Shown: positions 48,022 through 60,597 of the stretch, piece by piece
Layout of the letters: each line of letters opens with the position of its first letter
Position numbering within the stretch: position 1 is the first letter of the stretch
Source: Neostapfia colusana
Taxonomy: Eukaryota > Streptophyta > Magnoliopsida > Poales > Poaceae
Reading direction: 5' to 3'
Assembly (NCBI GenBank): GCA_030760725.1
Contig: JASWHV010000005.1
Location: 87,488,622-87,552,621, forward strand
Length of the DNA stretch: 64,000 bases
Notes under the pieces: model-generated
The model's database searches: none
What the model was told of the DNA's origin: nothing
The model's input: the letters and a program-made list of their open reading frames with translations, nothing else
Program-made: the position numbers and the translations under genes

Positions 48022-49210
48022 CTCTTGGTCGCTGTTGTCCCGGGGGTCGACCTTCTGCTTGCCCTCCCTCTGGCGGAAGGGAGGAGCATCTGCGCGTGTC
48101 TGCTTCCCCTCACGGAAGCGCTCCGCGAGCTTCTTGATCTCCCGGCACTCACCAGCAGTGTGGGTGCTGGAGTTGTGTTCCGGGCACGGCTCACTTTGGT
48201 CACCGCCGCGGGGTGACTGTCGTGGCCTCTTGTCAGGGCGTGGCCCCCGAGCTCCGCTGGGTGCTGCAGTTGCAGCAACGGGAGCTCCGTCCGGCGGCTT
48301 GATCTTGCCATCGCCTTTCTTCTTGATCTTCTTGCTGCTCCCTTGGGATGTAGCGCTAGCTCCGGGCTGCCCTCCTGCTTCGGAGGCTGGCTGTGAGTGT
48401 CAGTTGTGCCCTACTTCTGCTCTGGCGCACTTGTCCGCCAGGCTGAAGAGCTCCGAGACGTCGTGCACCTCCCTGGTGGCCAACTTCTCGAGCATCTTCT
48501 CGTCCCTTACACCCTGTCGGAATGCCACCACCACTGATGCATTCTGGATGTGGGGGATGGTGTTCCGCACCTGGGAGAACCGCTGGATGAAGGAGCGCAG
48601 GAATTCTCCAGGTAGTTGTCGCACGGCGTGGAGGTCCAACTCCGTGCCGGGACGGGTGTAGGAGCTGCCGAAGTTTGCCATGAACTGTCGACACAGCTCT
48701 CCCCAGGAGGTTATGGAACCCTGGGGGAGGTTCATGAGCCATGACCGGGCTTGGCCGGTCAAGGCGACGGGGAAGTAGTTGGCCATGACGGCCTCATCCC
48801 CTCCTGCCGCGAGGATGGTGGTGGAGTAGATCTGTAGGAACTCTGCAGGGTTGACGCTGCCGTCGTACTTCTCCGGCAGGTGTGACCGGAACTTGCGTGG
48901 CCACCTTGCGAAGCGAAGGTGGGTCGCCAGGGCCGCACACCCTGCTCCTGCTGCTGCAGATCCTGGTGCCGTGAACCCTTGGTCCGTTGTTGGCACGGTG
49001 TACCCCGGCATGGGCAATGGTGCACCATACACCGGGGGCGCCATCTGCAGGGCATATGGCTGCTGCATATGCTGCGTGGCGTACGCCTAAGGCAGCGGTC
49101 GCATGGCGAATGTCTGCGGCCCAGGCTGAGTCGAGGCGGTTGACATGCTGTAGTCGGCCTCGTGGTTGTGACGCCTTTCCCGCAGTCGCTCGATGGTCAC
49201 GCGGGCATCC
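48022..49210 (-). pseudogene. Tat gag, capsid and zinc-finger part
   Basis: 48400-49068 holds the capsid domain (FRSHLPEKYDGSVNPAEFLQ, ARSWLMNLPQGSITSWGELC, RQLPGEFLRSFIQRFSQV). Downstream in the same frame is a basic linker and a C-H-C type finger (CPEHNSSTHTAGEC) at about 48140-48190. Two stops break it: TAG 49087-49089 and TGA 48400-48402, the latter probably a former Trp codon. The solo LTR-D at 49211 separates it from the Gag N-terminus. Confidence 0.88.
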
Positions 49211-52200
49211 TGTAAGGGCCTATGTTTTTGGCACATACTCAAAGTGTTCATCACACCCCACACACACTTCATTTGAAGAAAGATGATGAACACATTTGAA
49301 GAGCAAGTAACCACCATCAACATGATGATTAGAGAACAAACTCACACAATGCAAAAGTGGCATTTCCCACATGCATCACCTAGGGGCTGGGCATATGAAA
49401 ACTCCTACACCTTGCTAGGAATGTCCATGCCAAGTTTCACCCAAATTCAAAACCTTTTTGAAGTCCTTTTGGGTATAGTTAGAAAGAGGGTGGTTTGAAC
49501 TCAAATTCAAATTCAAACTGTTTTCATCCCAAGAATTCAAAAGTGGGAGGCATATTCTTACTCAGCACATTTTTGGGAGCTCACACACCAATTTTCATTC
49601 CATTTGGAGTTGATCTTGACAAGAGCTAAGTTTAGCAAATTCAAACTTTATTTGAATTTCAAACTGAATATTTGCTGAAATTTAGTCAAACAAAACCCAA
49701 TTTGAATTCTAACCAATTCAAATGGCTCAGGGGTAGATAATTCAAATCACCCTGGGTATTGTGGGGATTACTATTTACAACAGTAAGAGAGAGTTAAGTT
49801 CAGAGGTTAAAAAGGAAGTGGGACCCACATGTCAGCCACTGATGAAATTCAACCGATTGAACTTTCAGTGCTCGGGTCTTCGGGCTTCATCCGAGGGCGC
49901 CACCGAGGGGGGGGCGGCGCCGCGCCACCAGCTGCTCGCCCACGCGCGAGCCAGGTCGGTGCTGAGCCCTTCTTAAGGCGCTCCTCGCCTTTGCCGAGGT
50001 CCCCTCGCCTGTTTTTCCCCTCGCAAGAACACTGAGCCGAAGCTCTTCCCTCCGCTGCTTGGATTGATTGTGAGAACGGGGAAACACTCACCCCCTCTCC
50101 TCCCCAAGCTGCTAAACGCTGCCCTGAGCTCCGCACACACCTCCCCGACCCGGAAACAAGTGAGTTCCGGCCTTCCTTGCCCGAGAACGACCGCCACAGC
50201 GGCAATCAAACTTCGGCCGACGATCGGGTGATCATGGACAGCCCTCCACAGGGGTTCTCATGGTCAAGCAATCCGGGCCACGGGAGCGCGCTAGGTTGGT
50301 GCTGCTCTCCTCCAATTCTTGAAGCAAACCGTGAAGCATCCACCGAAAATTTCCAGATTTTGCTCCGACGGTCTCAACCCGAGCTTCCGGTACGGTTTCT
50401 TCGAATTTCCACTCTCTGATCCTCCTTAGGTTATCAAATATTGCACATAGACGCTGGACTAGCTGGTGATCATTTTTCTGTTAGCATCCGTTGCATGAAA
50501 CCGGCTAGGAGTGACGGATTTTGAGCTCGATCAAAGGCGTTCATGGCGGGCACGATCGGTCACACGGTGCCGACCAACTTGCCGCCATTTTTGAACACCT
50601 TTGAGGCCTTGTCGATCTTCCTAGAGGTGTACTGATGCTGTAGAGCAGTTTGTTCGAGGTCTTGGCGGGTTAGAACCCACGGCCGACGGCGCCGAACATC
50701 AACCGAGGCCGCCGCACGTCGCCAGGGTATTTCTGGTCACCGTCAGCTCGAACTGACCCCACAGACGTGTTCCTCGACGTCAATAGCCCCATGGCGGCGA
50801 GTCCTAGCTCGTGCGGTGGACGTCAGTGATGGTCCGGCGAGCACCAGCTCTGCTCCGGCGAGGGGGGCGGTGCCCGCGCTGAGAACCGGCGGAAGGAAGA
50901 CGAAGGGGGTGGGCCCCGGCGGTCAGCAGCTCAAAATTTTAAATCCCTGATCGAGTGTGGCTGGGATACGGTGTGTTGGCGCGCTGGAAGGATGTGGCCC
51001 GGGTGTGGCCCATATCTGATTGGCTGTCATTTAAATAAGCGGGCCCAGCAGGGTTTTCAGTAGGAAAACAATTCCAGTTGTTGCTAACACTTTGAAAATT
51101 CATAGCTCTCTGTAGAACATCCATATCAAGTGAACCAAATTTTGTTGGATTCAGCTCTCTGAGTACTTTCCAGCAAATCAAGTTTCACTTCATGAAAATC
51201 CCTATTTCTCCAGAATTAATTCTTCAAATTTAAACTGTTTAGAATTTTAACTGGAGAACCCTTTGGAGGAAAATTCTGGAATTTTGCTGGGAGGTTGACC
51301 AAAAAATAACTGAGCTACCAAAAATATTTCAGATCCATTTGATCTCATTTGATCTACCTAATGGGGTGATTAATGAAACTGTTCCAGAGAAAATGGAAAA
51401 TGTTCAGAAACATTTTCAGAATTTCTCTGAAATTGTTTAGCTCATATCTATAGCTAGCGACGTTCAAATTAAGTGACACCAACTCCATTAGAACCCTCTG
51501 AAAATCTAGTTTTCAGAAAGTCATGGCTTACTCCATGAAAATTCCTAGAAAACCCTAAGAGCTCCAATTAAGTTCAAGTACATAATTATTTGTGGAGGGC
51601 TCAAATGTGCTTTGCTGCAACTAAAACTTGGCCAAGTCTCTGTTTAGGTGGTAACCAAACCACAGTAAAAATTTCAGAGTTATTGGGTCTATCTAGTAAG
51701 ACTTATAAACTTCACAAGTTTAAATTCAATTCAAATGCATTTAAAGTAATACATGTACTTGTTATCTCATGTAGTCGCTAAGGTCGAGGAGGAACCCGAA
51801 GTCTTAGACTTCGTTACTCCGGAAGAGCAGCTAGCCTATGACCAAGAGCAGCAAGGCAAGATCCGGTTTGCATTAACCTCTTTACAAAGTTTTATTGTTT
51901 TCAGAACTTACTTTGAGTACCATTACTTCTTGCATTAGAGTCTTGTTTGAAACCCAAATGCATAGCCCAGAAAACCTTGGGTTGGGATTAGGATTGAAAA
52001 CCCCGTTTAGCTACTGCAATGCTAAGGTAGGTAGGATTCGGTACAAGTCGAGTAGTTAGAACTACTCACGAGGATAGGCTAGAGGCACTCGACTCGGGTA
52101 GAGATAGCACATGATACACATGGCAAAAAAAATGAGACCGAACGATGAGTAAGGGCAGCAGGACTTTGGGGCCTGGGTGCTATAGCTCCGCTTGTGTCGA

Positions 52201-53266
52201 TTGAGGACCGAGCCGTGTGCGGGCCTGTTGAACAAGCTAGAACAGTACCGAAGACCTACCGGATATATGGGAACCGGGAAACCGATGCAACTCGGGTAGC
52301 TGGGTATTGAGGCATTGCCTGTCGTTCAGAGGGTAGGTTGAGAGCTCGAGGTGTAAATCGGCTGGCGGCACTGAGATGCGCGTGCAGGGACCTCTTGCTC
52401 GGGACGATAGGACCGTTTCAATATTTGGCTGACGGGTGAAAGGTAGTTACGTACGACGTCCGTGATGGTTGCTGTAGGCAACATCGAGTACGGGCGTACG
52501 TGACGGGTTATTCGGGTAACCCTGCAGGTGTAAATCGATTATAATCGCCGTCCCTCGCGGTCAGTGAGTACCACTTGTTCACTGTACCGTGATGTAGAAA
52601 GAACAGGCTAGTTACATGTTAAAATGTTGCTGATTGAAAGATGGACTTTGATTGTTAATGATTTGTTGTAGTTTAGAGCTAACTAAAGTTCTTTTCAACT
52701 TTGGGCAAAGTACATGAGAGAAATGCGTTTCTTGATTGATTGCGGCTCTCTCATGTGCCTTAGCGTATGGTTCTCCACAACCGGCTGCTAAAACTTGAAA
52801 GTAAGGTTCCACAAATTAGGTGAGTCCTTTGCAACTTATTTTACCTCATGTAACGTATCATCCATCATGTAGAAGTTCCATGTTTAGGAGAGACGGGTCA
52901 GTCTTGCTGAGCCTTCGTGCTCACTGCATGTGTTTGAAGCTTTTGCAGGGTTCTATTAGGAAGGGACTCCCGAGGAGGAGACGGAACCCCAGGAGGGGAA
53001 CCCCGTCGAGTGGGTGTCGTGCATGCCACCATGTTAGTGTGTGTGCGTGCTAGCAAGAACACGTTCACGGGCTGAACGTGAACTTGATGCGTAGTCTACG
53101 CCCGTGAGTGTAGACTGAACATATTTTGATGTAAAATTGTTCATAGAACTGTTTATGTAATAAAACTTTGCTTCCGTTTTGTACCTTTGATGTGTGTTAT
53201 TCGGTGCTGTGCAACGCAGTACCCCTCAGCGTGATCCTGGCTTGATAAGACCGTGGGGTCGTGTCA
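49211..53266 (+). mobile_element. Solo LTR-D inside Tat gag
   Basis: A complete 4056-bp LTR, TGTAAGGGCC...GGGGTCGTGTCA, flanked by CATCC at 49206-49210 and 53267-53271. It is inverted relative to 29911-33945. Palindrome at 52536-52547, hairpin at 52908-52923, GC-rich block at about 49860-50930. Open frames inside are unsupported. Excision rejoins gag in frame (...HLGED then ARVTIERLR). Confidence 0.94.
52536..52547. promoter_or_regulatory. Conserved LTR palindrome, LTR-D second copy
   Basis: CGATTATAATCG, identical to 30630-30641 on the opposite orientation of the LTR. Confidence 0.6.
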
Positions 53267-53687
53267 CATCCTCGCCCAGGTGAAGTTGCTCCAGCTCTGA
53301 CCTCAGGTCCGCTGTTGGGAGCCTGGTAGAGCGGGAGTCTGCCGTCTGCCCATCAACCGTTGGCGTGCGCGACAGCGACACATCCGGCTGACCACGGCGT
53401 CTTCCCTGCCGCAGAGGAGGATTGACGGGGGCGATGACGAGGCGGTCGACATCGCAGATCCACTGCTGGGTGGCCCCCTGGGGAGCGTCCACAGCAGGTG
53501 GATGGTGCAGAAGCGCCCGTGCTGCAGCTAGTGTACTCGCTTGAGTAGCACTCTGCGCCGCAGCAGATCTTGGGCTTGCAGGAGTCCACGTTGTTGGAGT
53601 TCGCTGCGGGCTCCCGGCCTGTCCCGACACACTCCTCCATGAGTACGTCGAGACGTAATCCTCGCTGGTCATCATTCCCGGGAACAT
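53267..53687 (-). pseudogene. Tat gag N-terminus
   Basis: From the ATG at 53685-53687 the frame reads MFPGMMTSEDYVSTY and runs open to the LTR-D insertion (ADLRSELEQLHLGED). It is Ala/Pro/Ser-rich. The start is chosen because it is the first ATG after the PBS in the frame that matches gag downstream. No stop occurs in this piece. Confidence 0.75.
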
Positions 53688-53760
53688 GGGCGAGGAGAGC
53701 TTGCCGCCGAAGGAAGCTTGGTCATCTTCGTCGGCGTAGACCCGTCGCAAGAGGGAAAAG

Positions 53761-53779
53761 CCCCCTTCCTGGCGCGCCA
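53761..53779 (-). other. PBS of the Tat element
   Basis: Two bases after the 5' LTR end the minus strand reads TGGCGCGCCAGGAAGGGGG. It begins with the TGG that pairs with a tRNA CCA end. I do not assign the tRNA. Confidence 0.65.
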
Positions 53780-53781
53780 AA

Positions 53782-54973
53782 TGTCGAAGCATCTGCGGTC
53801 GACACTTCCCCGGGCCTGCTCTAGGCAGCCCGCGGAGGTTCTTTTTCGGAGGGGCTAGTCCTCTCGGAGGGTCTCGCCTGAGTTGAAGGAGATGAAGGTG
53901 GATTGACACTTACGTGGTTTGGGACGCCGGTGCGTAAAACCCTACGTCCACGGGAGCAGAGTTGCTCGATGTATTGCCTGAAGCTTAGAACCGGAGTTCT
54001 AAGCTTGGAGATGAGCTGAATGTCTAACTGCAAGGTGGCGAACTGCCGAACCCTTTGCAACGTTGCCTACCGAGCCTTTTATAGTCCAAGGCTCGGGCGG
54101 CTTACAAGGTGGGCCTCGGGACCCGACAGGTGGCCCCGGGGTGATTTCCTGCCATCTACCGTATCTCGCAGTGAATGCCGGTAGCTGTCTCTGGCGGTAT
54201 CTTTTTAGCCTTCGTCCTGTCGCCCTACCTACGCCGCAAGCTAGGCGTAGCGGTTTATGATGGCAGGGGCGGCAGGGCATGTCTTGTCGCTGTATTCATT
54301 GGTCTACATTTTCTAACACTGTGCGCCTGTCTTGACTGTGACTGGTCACAATGCCTCCTGACAGGCGTGCGCCGCGTCTCCGCGCCTTGGGAAGGCGCAG
54401 GTCTTGAATGTCGTGTCTTGGGAAGGCGCGGGTCTTTACTCCCGATGCCTACCGCGCTGGAGCAGGCAGCGTGGCTCTGCTGGCCACGTGGCTGGCGCGG
54501 AGCTCACCTCTGAAGATGGGAGCTCTGGCCCCGCTGGACACATGGCACCTTCGGAGCTCGCCCCTGCGGAGGGAGCGAGGTCTAGCTCTTCTGGCCACGT
54601 GGCAGGCCCGGAGCTATCCTCTGAGGAGAGGGGAGCTCCGGCCCCGCTAGACACGTGGTGCCTTCGGAGCTTGCCCCTGCGGAGGGGCGAGGTCCAGCTC
54701 TTCTAGCCACGTGGCGGGCCCGGAGCTGTCCCCTGAGGAGAGGGGAGCTCCGGCCCCGCTGGACACATGGCGCCTTCGGAGCTCGCCCCTGCGGAGGGGG
54801 TGAGGTCCGGCTCTTCTGGCTACAAGGCGGGCCCGGAGCTATCCTCTGAGGAGAGGGGAGCTCCGGTCCCGCTGGACACGTGGCGCCTTCGGAGCTCGTC
54901 CCTGCGGAGGGGGTGAGGTCCTTAGGCGGTTTTGTCCTGTGCGCGGGGGTACCCGGTATTGAGGGTACCGACA
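53782..54973 (-). repeat. 5' LTR of the Tat element
   Basis: 1192 bp, TGTCGAAGC...GTACCGACA on the plus strand. TATA box TATAAAAGG at 54075-54083 on the minus strand; G-box array at about 54470-54915 with the same two half-units as in 1961-2400. TSD CATGT follows at 54974-54978. Confidence 0.93.
54075..54083 (-). promoter_or_regulatory. TATA box of the Tat 5' LTR
   Basis: TATAAAAGG on the minus strand, the promoter expected to drive the genomic RNA of the Tat element; identical in the 3' LTR. Confidence 0.72.
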
Positions 54974-55315
54974 CATGTGTTCAGCCTTTCCTTGTTCAAC
55001 TTGCATGACATAAATTTCCCACACTTGCTGAGTACCAATGGTACTCAAGCTTGTTTTTCGTTTGTTTTACTTGCTGCTCAGGCCAAAGAAATGATGTGGT
55101 GTACAACAAGGAAGACTTTGGTCCCAAAGAAGGGTTCTAGGTTAACGGAGTCCCCCGGGCAACGCCTGTGACGGAGCCCATAAGACCCTATTTCTGCTGC
55201 TTTATTTATTTACATGTTATGAACATTTTATCGTCCTTTGAGACGCTATGTAAGACTTATTTGTATTCAAACACCTGGCTGGTAGTATTATGATGTTTCA
55301 CTATTTGTCGTCACA
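54974..55315 (+). repeat. Right part of the split LTR-C
   Basis: It continues the LTR interrupted at 1257 and matches the reverse complement of about 11030-11360 in the solo LTR-C. It contains the hairpin TGAGTACC-AAT-GGTACTCA at 55029-55047. It is cut at 55315 by Tekay-3; about 70 bp of LTR-C should follow that element outside the window. Confidence 0.85.
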
Positions 55316-58300
55316 TGTGGCGGACCGGAATCCGCTCATCCAGGATCACAGAGGGTGGTGCCGCTCGATGCAACACCCGACAGCACACATCATAAGAACG
55401 ATACTGTATTACATAGAAAACAAACTGAAATGTACAAAGTAGTACAAGACTTCAGTTACAAACTAGTGTTTATATTACAACAGCAGAAGTTAAGTTTGTA
55501 CAACTCACGCCCATCTACCTAGCAAAAGTCAGTTGCCCCGCTCTAGGGCAACCCACACTAGCTGCACTCCTCAGCTCAGCACGGCGTGTACGGCTCCCAC
55601 TCAGCCGTGATCCCCGATGGAGGGTAGCCCTCGCCGGTGGACTCATAACCCGAGTCCGTGGGATGCTCCTCACATGAAAAACACTTATAGCAGCAACCGT
55701 GAGCACGATGGCGCAACAAGACTTAACCGACTCACCTACGCATGAAACTCTACATGTAGTGTACAACGAACATGGGATGGTAATTAGCAGCAAATGGACA
55801 CGCCTACAAGTTCATCCTTATTTCATCTTTTAGCCACAAGTTAACAGTTCATGAATTTGAAATTTAGTAAGCAATATTTGGTGGCACACATGTAGCAATA
55901 CAATTATACATATTAGCAGAATTGAATCATAACATTCCATAGTTTATCTACGTTACGACACAGTGAACAAGCGGTACTCGTTACCGCGAGGGACAGTGAA
56001 TCGACTCGATATACACCTGCAGGGATAACCAAAGAGCACGTCACGTACGCCCACCCGTGGAGCTGCACAGCACGCTCACTCGATGTCGTACGGAACAACC
56101 TTTCACCCAACAGCCCAAATGTCAAACCTGTCGCACCGAAACGAGCAGGAGGTTCCCTACACGGAGCATCTCTCTATGCCCGTTAGCAGATTTCCACCTT
56201 GCTTCCCTCAGCCTACACCTATAAATCAGTGCGTTATGCCTCGACGCCCGGAGGTATAGGTTACATCGGTTTATCGGGCCCATATATCCGATATGCCTTC
56301 GGTACGTTCAATACTTGTTCAGCAGGGTCGTACATGGATCGGTACTCAATCGACACAGACAGGGCTGCACACACAAGACTTTCTCTTGCTGCGCCCTAGC
56401 CCCTGCCTACTCTCATTTTCATTACTAAAGTGATCTCACATCACTCGAACCAATCCCGTGTGTCCCAACCTAACTCGCGAGTAGATTCCAACTACTCGAC
56501 TTGTATCGAAGTTCTATGAATCATTAAGCATAGCCTGTCTACTCTAGACCTTAGACACTACCCTCACTCTTATAGGAAAAATCTGGTTTCATCCATCCTA
56601 CACCTAATGCACATTCATACCACATACTGAGTATTCATAAAGCAAAACTTTGAAAAATAGGTTAATGCAAACCGGGGCTTGCCTTGTTTCTGCTGTTCAG
56701 TGGTTAGGGCTTCGTCTGGAAGAAGGAAATCGAGCACTTCCGGAGTTTCCTCGCCTTCAGCGACTACACGTAAACATATACTATATGTCAATTTAAATGC
56801 AATGTTTAGAACTGAATAATATAATTACCATAACTCTAGCTAGCCCTACCCTTTGGTTCTGAAATTTTTATGGTGGTTTGGTAGGGTCCTAACCAGAGTC
56901 TTGACCAAGTTTCATTTGAAACAAAGTTCATTTGAGCTTTGTACAAATAAAAGCCTATTTGGTCAATATTAGAGCCTCTAATGAATCCCAGGGGTTTTCA
57001 TGGCTCCAACCATTACATTCTGGAAACTAGAATTTGAGATGGTTCTAATGGAATTGGTTTCATGTCATTTTAAGAATTATAGATGAAGTTATGCCCTAAA
57101 CTAGATTTGAGAAAATCTGAAAAAATGTTCTGTACATTTTTTCTATTTTCTCAGGGCAGTTCACTTAATCACACCATTAGGGGGACTAAATGAACTGGGG
57201 TGGGTCTGAAACTTTTACTGTGACTCAAGGATTTTCCAATGAACCTCCCAGCCAAATTTCAGAATTTTTCATAAAGTAGTTCTCCAGATAAAATTCCTAA
57301 CAGTTTAAAATTGGGGAATTAATTATGGAAAATTATTAAGTTTCATGAGCTGAAATTTGTGTTGCTAGAAAGTACTCAAAAAGCTGAGTTCAGCAAAATT
57401 TGGTTCACTGAATTTGGAGCTTCCTAGCATAAGTTATATGCAGTTGAAGTTTGAACCAAATCTGAAAATTCAAAAAAAGTTTAAACCATGCGGGCGGGTC
57501 CCACCCGCGTCTTCTTCTTCCCGGCGCGCGCCTAAACGCCGCGGCGGTGATCTCCAGCGATGTCAGCCGGAAGGACTTTCCCCACCTCCTCGAGGGCCAC
57601 ACCTTGCCGTCCCTACCTGTTTGGACCCGAGGAACTCAGCCCCGGGGTCAGCCAGGTGTCTAGGCGGCTGGATACCCCTCGGCGACGAGCCGCCATTACG
57701 GCTCAACTCCGGCGATGTCTCCTGGCCCCTACCGAGACCCACCTCGAGAAATTCTTGGCCCTACAGCTCCGTGGTGAACTACTGAGCACGGACATGGTGC
57801 TAGCTCACCGTGGAAACGGTCGGAACTATGTGTTCACCATAGACCTAGGCCCGATATCGACGGCGACTTGAAAAACTCAACAACCAGAGCCTATACTCGA
57901 CGGTTTCTTGTACTTTTTGATCCTGGTTGGCCGTGGGATGGTGTAGATCATGTGTACAGCTTGGTTTGCCCGGTGATGAGCTAATACACGCGAATTTCAG
58001 AATTTGGAGTGGCTCGGTCCTAAGAACACCGAAACTTTCCCGGGGAAATTCTCCCACGACAGCGCATGAAACAACGAGCGGTTTGGACTAGCAGGACAGG
58101 CAACTTAGGGTGGTGGTTTCTTGTGTTGATCGTCGGGCATGATGAGCTCTGTATCGCCCGGACGTCGGCGAGCAGGGAGAGGCGAGCTCGGAGGTACTTT
58201 GCATCGGTTGTGGGGGCGAAAGTGAACCGTGTGTGGGGAGAAACGGGACACGGCAGGAGCACACGTTTTATCTCTCCGGTCAGTGACCCCCCCCCCCCAC

Positions 58301-59044
58301 GGAGCAGGAGCTTACCTGGCTGAGGCGGTCGGGCGCCGACGTGGGGCGCTGGCGGTGCGTTCTCTCAGCCGAGTGAAAAAATCAACCCGAGAATGCTTCT
58401 GTGTTAAGGCTACTGACAAGTGGGACCCTCCCCTCTAATTCTTTTTTTTTATTTTCATTTCTGTTTTCACTGAAAAGATCCCAGCTACTCACAATTGAAT
58501 GAAAGACTTAGCCCAAAAGTCATGGTTTGAATTTGATTTCCCCAATTTGAAACTGGTTTGGCTAAATTTGCTACACATTTGAACTGAAATTAAAATTCAG
58601 TTTTGAATTAATGCAAATTTAGCTCCCGACAAGATGAAGTCCAATGGGGATGAAAATTGGTGGACTAACTCAGAAAAATGTGCTGAGTTTGAATATGAAG
58701 TCAACTTTTGAATTCAAGTGATGAAAGTGGCTGAAATTTGAATTTGCATTCAAATTGGCCCCTTTTTGAATTGTCTCCAAAAGTGCCTCAAAAAGTATTG
58801 GATTTGCATGAAATTTGGCCTGAGCCTTCCCAATACTATTTAAGGTCTAGGGGTGAGCTCAACCTTTCATGTTTCTGTGTAGAAATCCTAATTTTTGGAG
58901 GTTAGGGCTTTCCCCTCTAATCACCCTTTTGATGATGGTTACTTGCTCTCCACAAGTGTTCACAAGATATCCAAAAGATGAGCTGTGGTGTTGTGAGGTG
59001 ATGAAAATGATTACTTTTACAAGTCCCTTTCTTGGGCTTTTACA
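55316..59044 (-). repeat. 3' LTR of Tekay-3
   Basis: 3729 bp, TGTGGCGGACC...GGGCTTTTACA on the plus strand. It shares modules with the Tekay-2 and LTR-D families (hairpin-like TGAGC-ACGATG-GCGCA at 55700-55715, palindrome 56000-56010). The GC-rich block is at about 57490-58430. Its frames are not supported as genes. Confidence 0.88.
56000..56010. promoter_or_regulatory. Conserved LTR palindrome, Tekay-3 form
   Basis: ATCGA-C-TCGAT, perfect arms around one base, after ACCGCGAGGGACAGTGA and before ATACACCTGCAGGGATAAC. Confidence 0.5.
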
Positions 59045-59060
59045 TCCCTCCCCCCTTAAA
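59045..59060 (-). other. PPT of Tekay-3
   Basis: TTAAGGGGGGAGGGA on the minus strand directly inside the LTR, as in Tekay-2. Confidence 0.8.
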
Positions 59061-59110
59061 AGAATCTCGTCCCGAGATTATAAAAGAAGAGACGACGATG
59101 TAAGAGGAGA

Positions 59111-60597
59111 TTACCCATGATGAGACGCCATGAACCCCGAGTAGTTTGAGCGAAGGAATTCCTTGCTCTCCCACGTCGCTTCTTCAGCGGTGTGGTTACT
59201 CCACAGTATCTTGTAGAACCACAGCGTTCGGCTACGTGTGGTCTGGGCCTTCTCATCAATAATGGCCACTGGATATTCATTATACGTCAAATCCGGTTGC
59301 AGCTCGCCGATGTCTTCGGTGGGAACAGCAGCCGCATACTTCAGACATTTTCGCAGTTGTGAAACATGGAAAACGTCGTGAACACCAGCAAGAGATGCCG
59401 GTTGCTCCAGTCTATATGCCCCCGATCCACACTTCTTGGTGATGGCATAGGGTCCAATGAATCGGGGAGCGAGTTTCCCCTTCACGCCGAACCGGTGCAC
59501 GCCTTTCATCGGAGATACACGGAGGTACACGTGTTCCCCAACATCAAAGTGCAGCGGTCTACGCCTCTTATCAGTGTAGCTTTTCTGCCGGGAATGAGCG
59601 GCCTTCAAGTTGGCTTGAATCATCCAAACGCACTGCTCGGCGTTGTTCACCACATCAACCCCGAACGTGACCCTTTCACTGGACTCGCACCAGTTCAGTG
59701 GGGTGCGGCATTTGCGACCATAGAGAGCCTCATAGGGTGCCATCTTGATACTCGCTTGATAGTCGTTATTGTACGAGAATTCCACCAACGGTAGATGATC
59801 ATCCCAGATTCTACCATGGTGGATGGGACACGCTCTCAACATGTCTTCTAGTACTTGGTTCACCCTCTCTGTTTGACCGTCTATCTGAGTGTGATAGGCA
59901 GAGCATCTAATCAGCTTAGTACCCAATGCAGCGTGCAACTCCTCCCGAAAAAACAAGACACGAATAATGCACCTCGATCCGAGACTATGGTTTTGTGTAC
60001 CCCATATAAGCATAGAATTCTCGCTATGTACAGCTCTGCATATTTGCCTGCATTGTATCGTGTATGCACAGGAATGAAGTGAGCCAACTTGGTTAATCGG
60101 TCAACGATTACCCAAATGGAATCATGCTTGTTGGAAGTCAGGGGTAATCCCACAATGAAATCCTTGCTCACATCTTCCCATTTCCATGCCGGGATTTTCA
60201 GGGGTTGCAGCAGCCCTGATTTCCTCATATGGTCCGCTTTCACTAGTTTACACGTATCACACCCGGATACGTACTTCGCCACTTCCAGCTTCATCCGTGT
60301 CCACCAAAATTTCTTTTTCAAATCTTGGTACATTTTGTTGCTGCCCGGATGAATGGATTATTTAGACAAGTGAGCTTCATCAAGAATCTTCTTCCTCAGC
60401 TCCATATCCCGGGGTACGTCTATGCAGTCATTGAACCATAGCGTCCCCTCATCATCTTTCCGGAAACATTTGATTTCCCCGTTGTCTATCTGTCTCCGGA
60501 GATGTGCCATACCCTTATCAACCTTCTGAGCTGCAATGATGTCCTCCCTAATGGTAGGAATGAGGGCAAGGTTATAGAGTGACCCATAAGGAACCAA
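59111..60597 (-). pseudogene. Tekay-3 integrase with chromodomain
   Basis: Three pieces. 60358-60597 is the start of the integrase zinc region (KILDEAHLSK). 59911-60333 carries CDTCKLVKADH, Asp in DFIVGLP and Asp in VSDRGALF. 59111-60013 carries Glu in DGQTERVNQVLED, GKLAPRFIGPY and a C-terminal chromodomain (DLTYNEYPVAIIDEK ... WFYKILWSNH). A frameshift near 59925-59950 and a stop near 60358 break the frame. Confidence 0.9.

Larger units (their letters stand above)
1258..54973 (-). mobile_element. Tat-lineage Ty3/gypsy LTR retrotransposon with antisense gene, split by three insertions
   Basis: Both ends carry related LTRs (1258-2458 and 53782-54973) with TG...CA termini, one of them mutated at 2457, and the 5-bp duplication CATGT flanks the element (1253-1257 and 54974-54978). 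Read on the minus strand the order is LTR, PBS, gag, protease, RT, RNase H, archaeal-type RNase H, integrase, antisense gene, PPT region, LTR. The second, archaeal-like RNase H and the extra antisense gene are hallmarks of the Tat lineage. Removing the insertions 8899-26499, 28360-46660 and 49211-53266 with one TSD each leaves about 13.7 kb, a normal size for the lineage. Gag-pol runs in one frame from gag to the RNase H minisatellite but is interrupted by several stops; two frameshifts follow. Confidence 0.93.
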
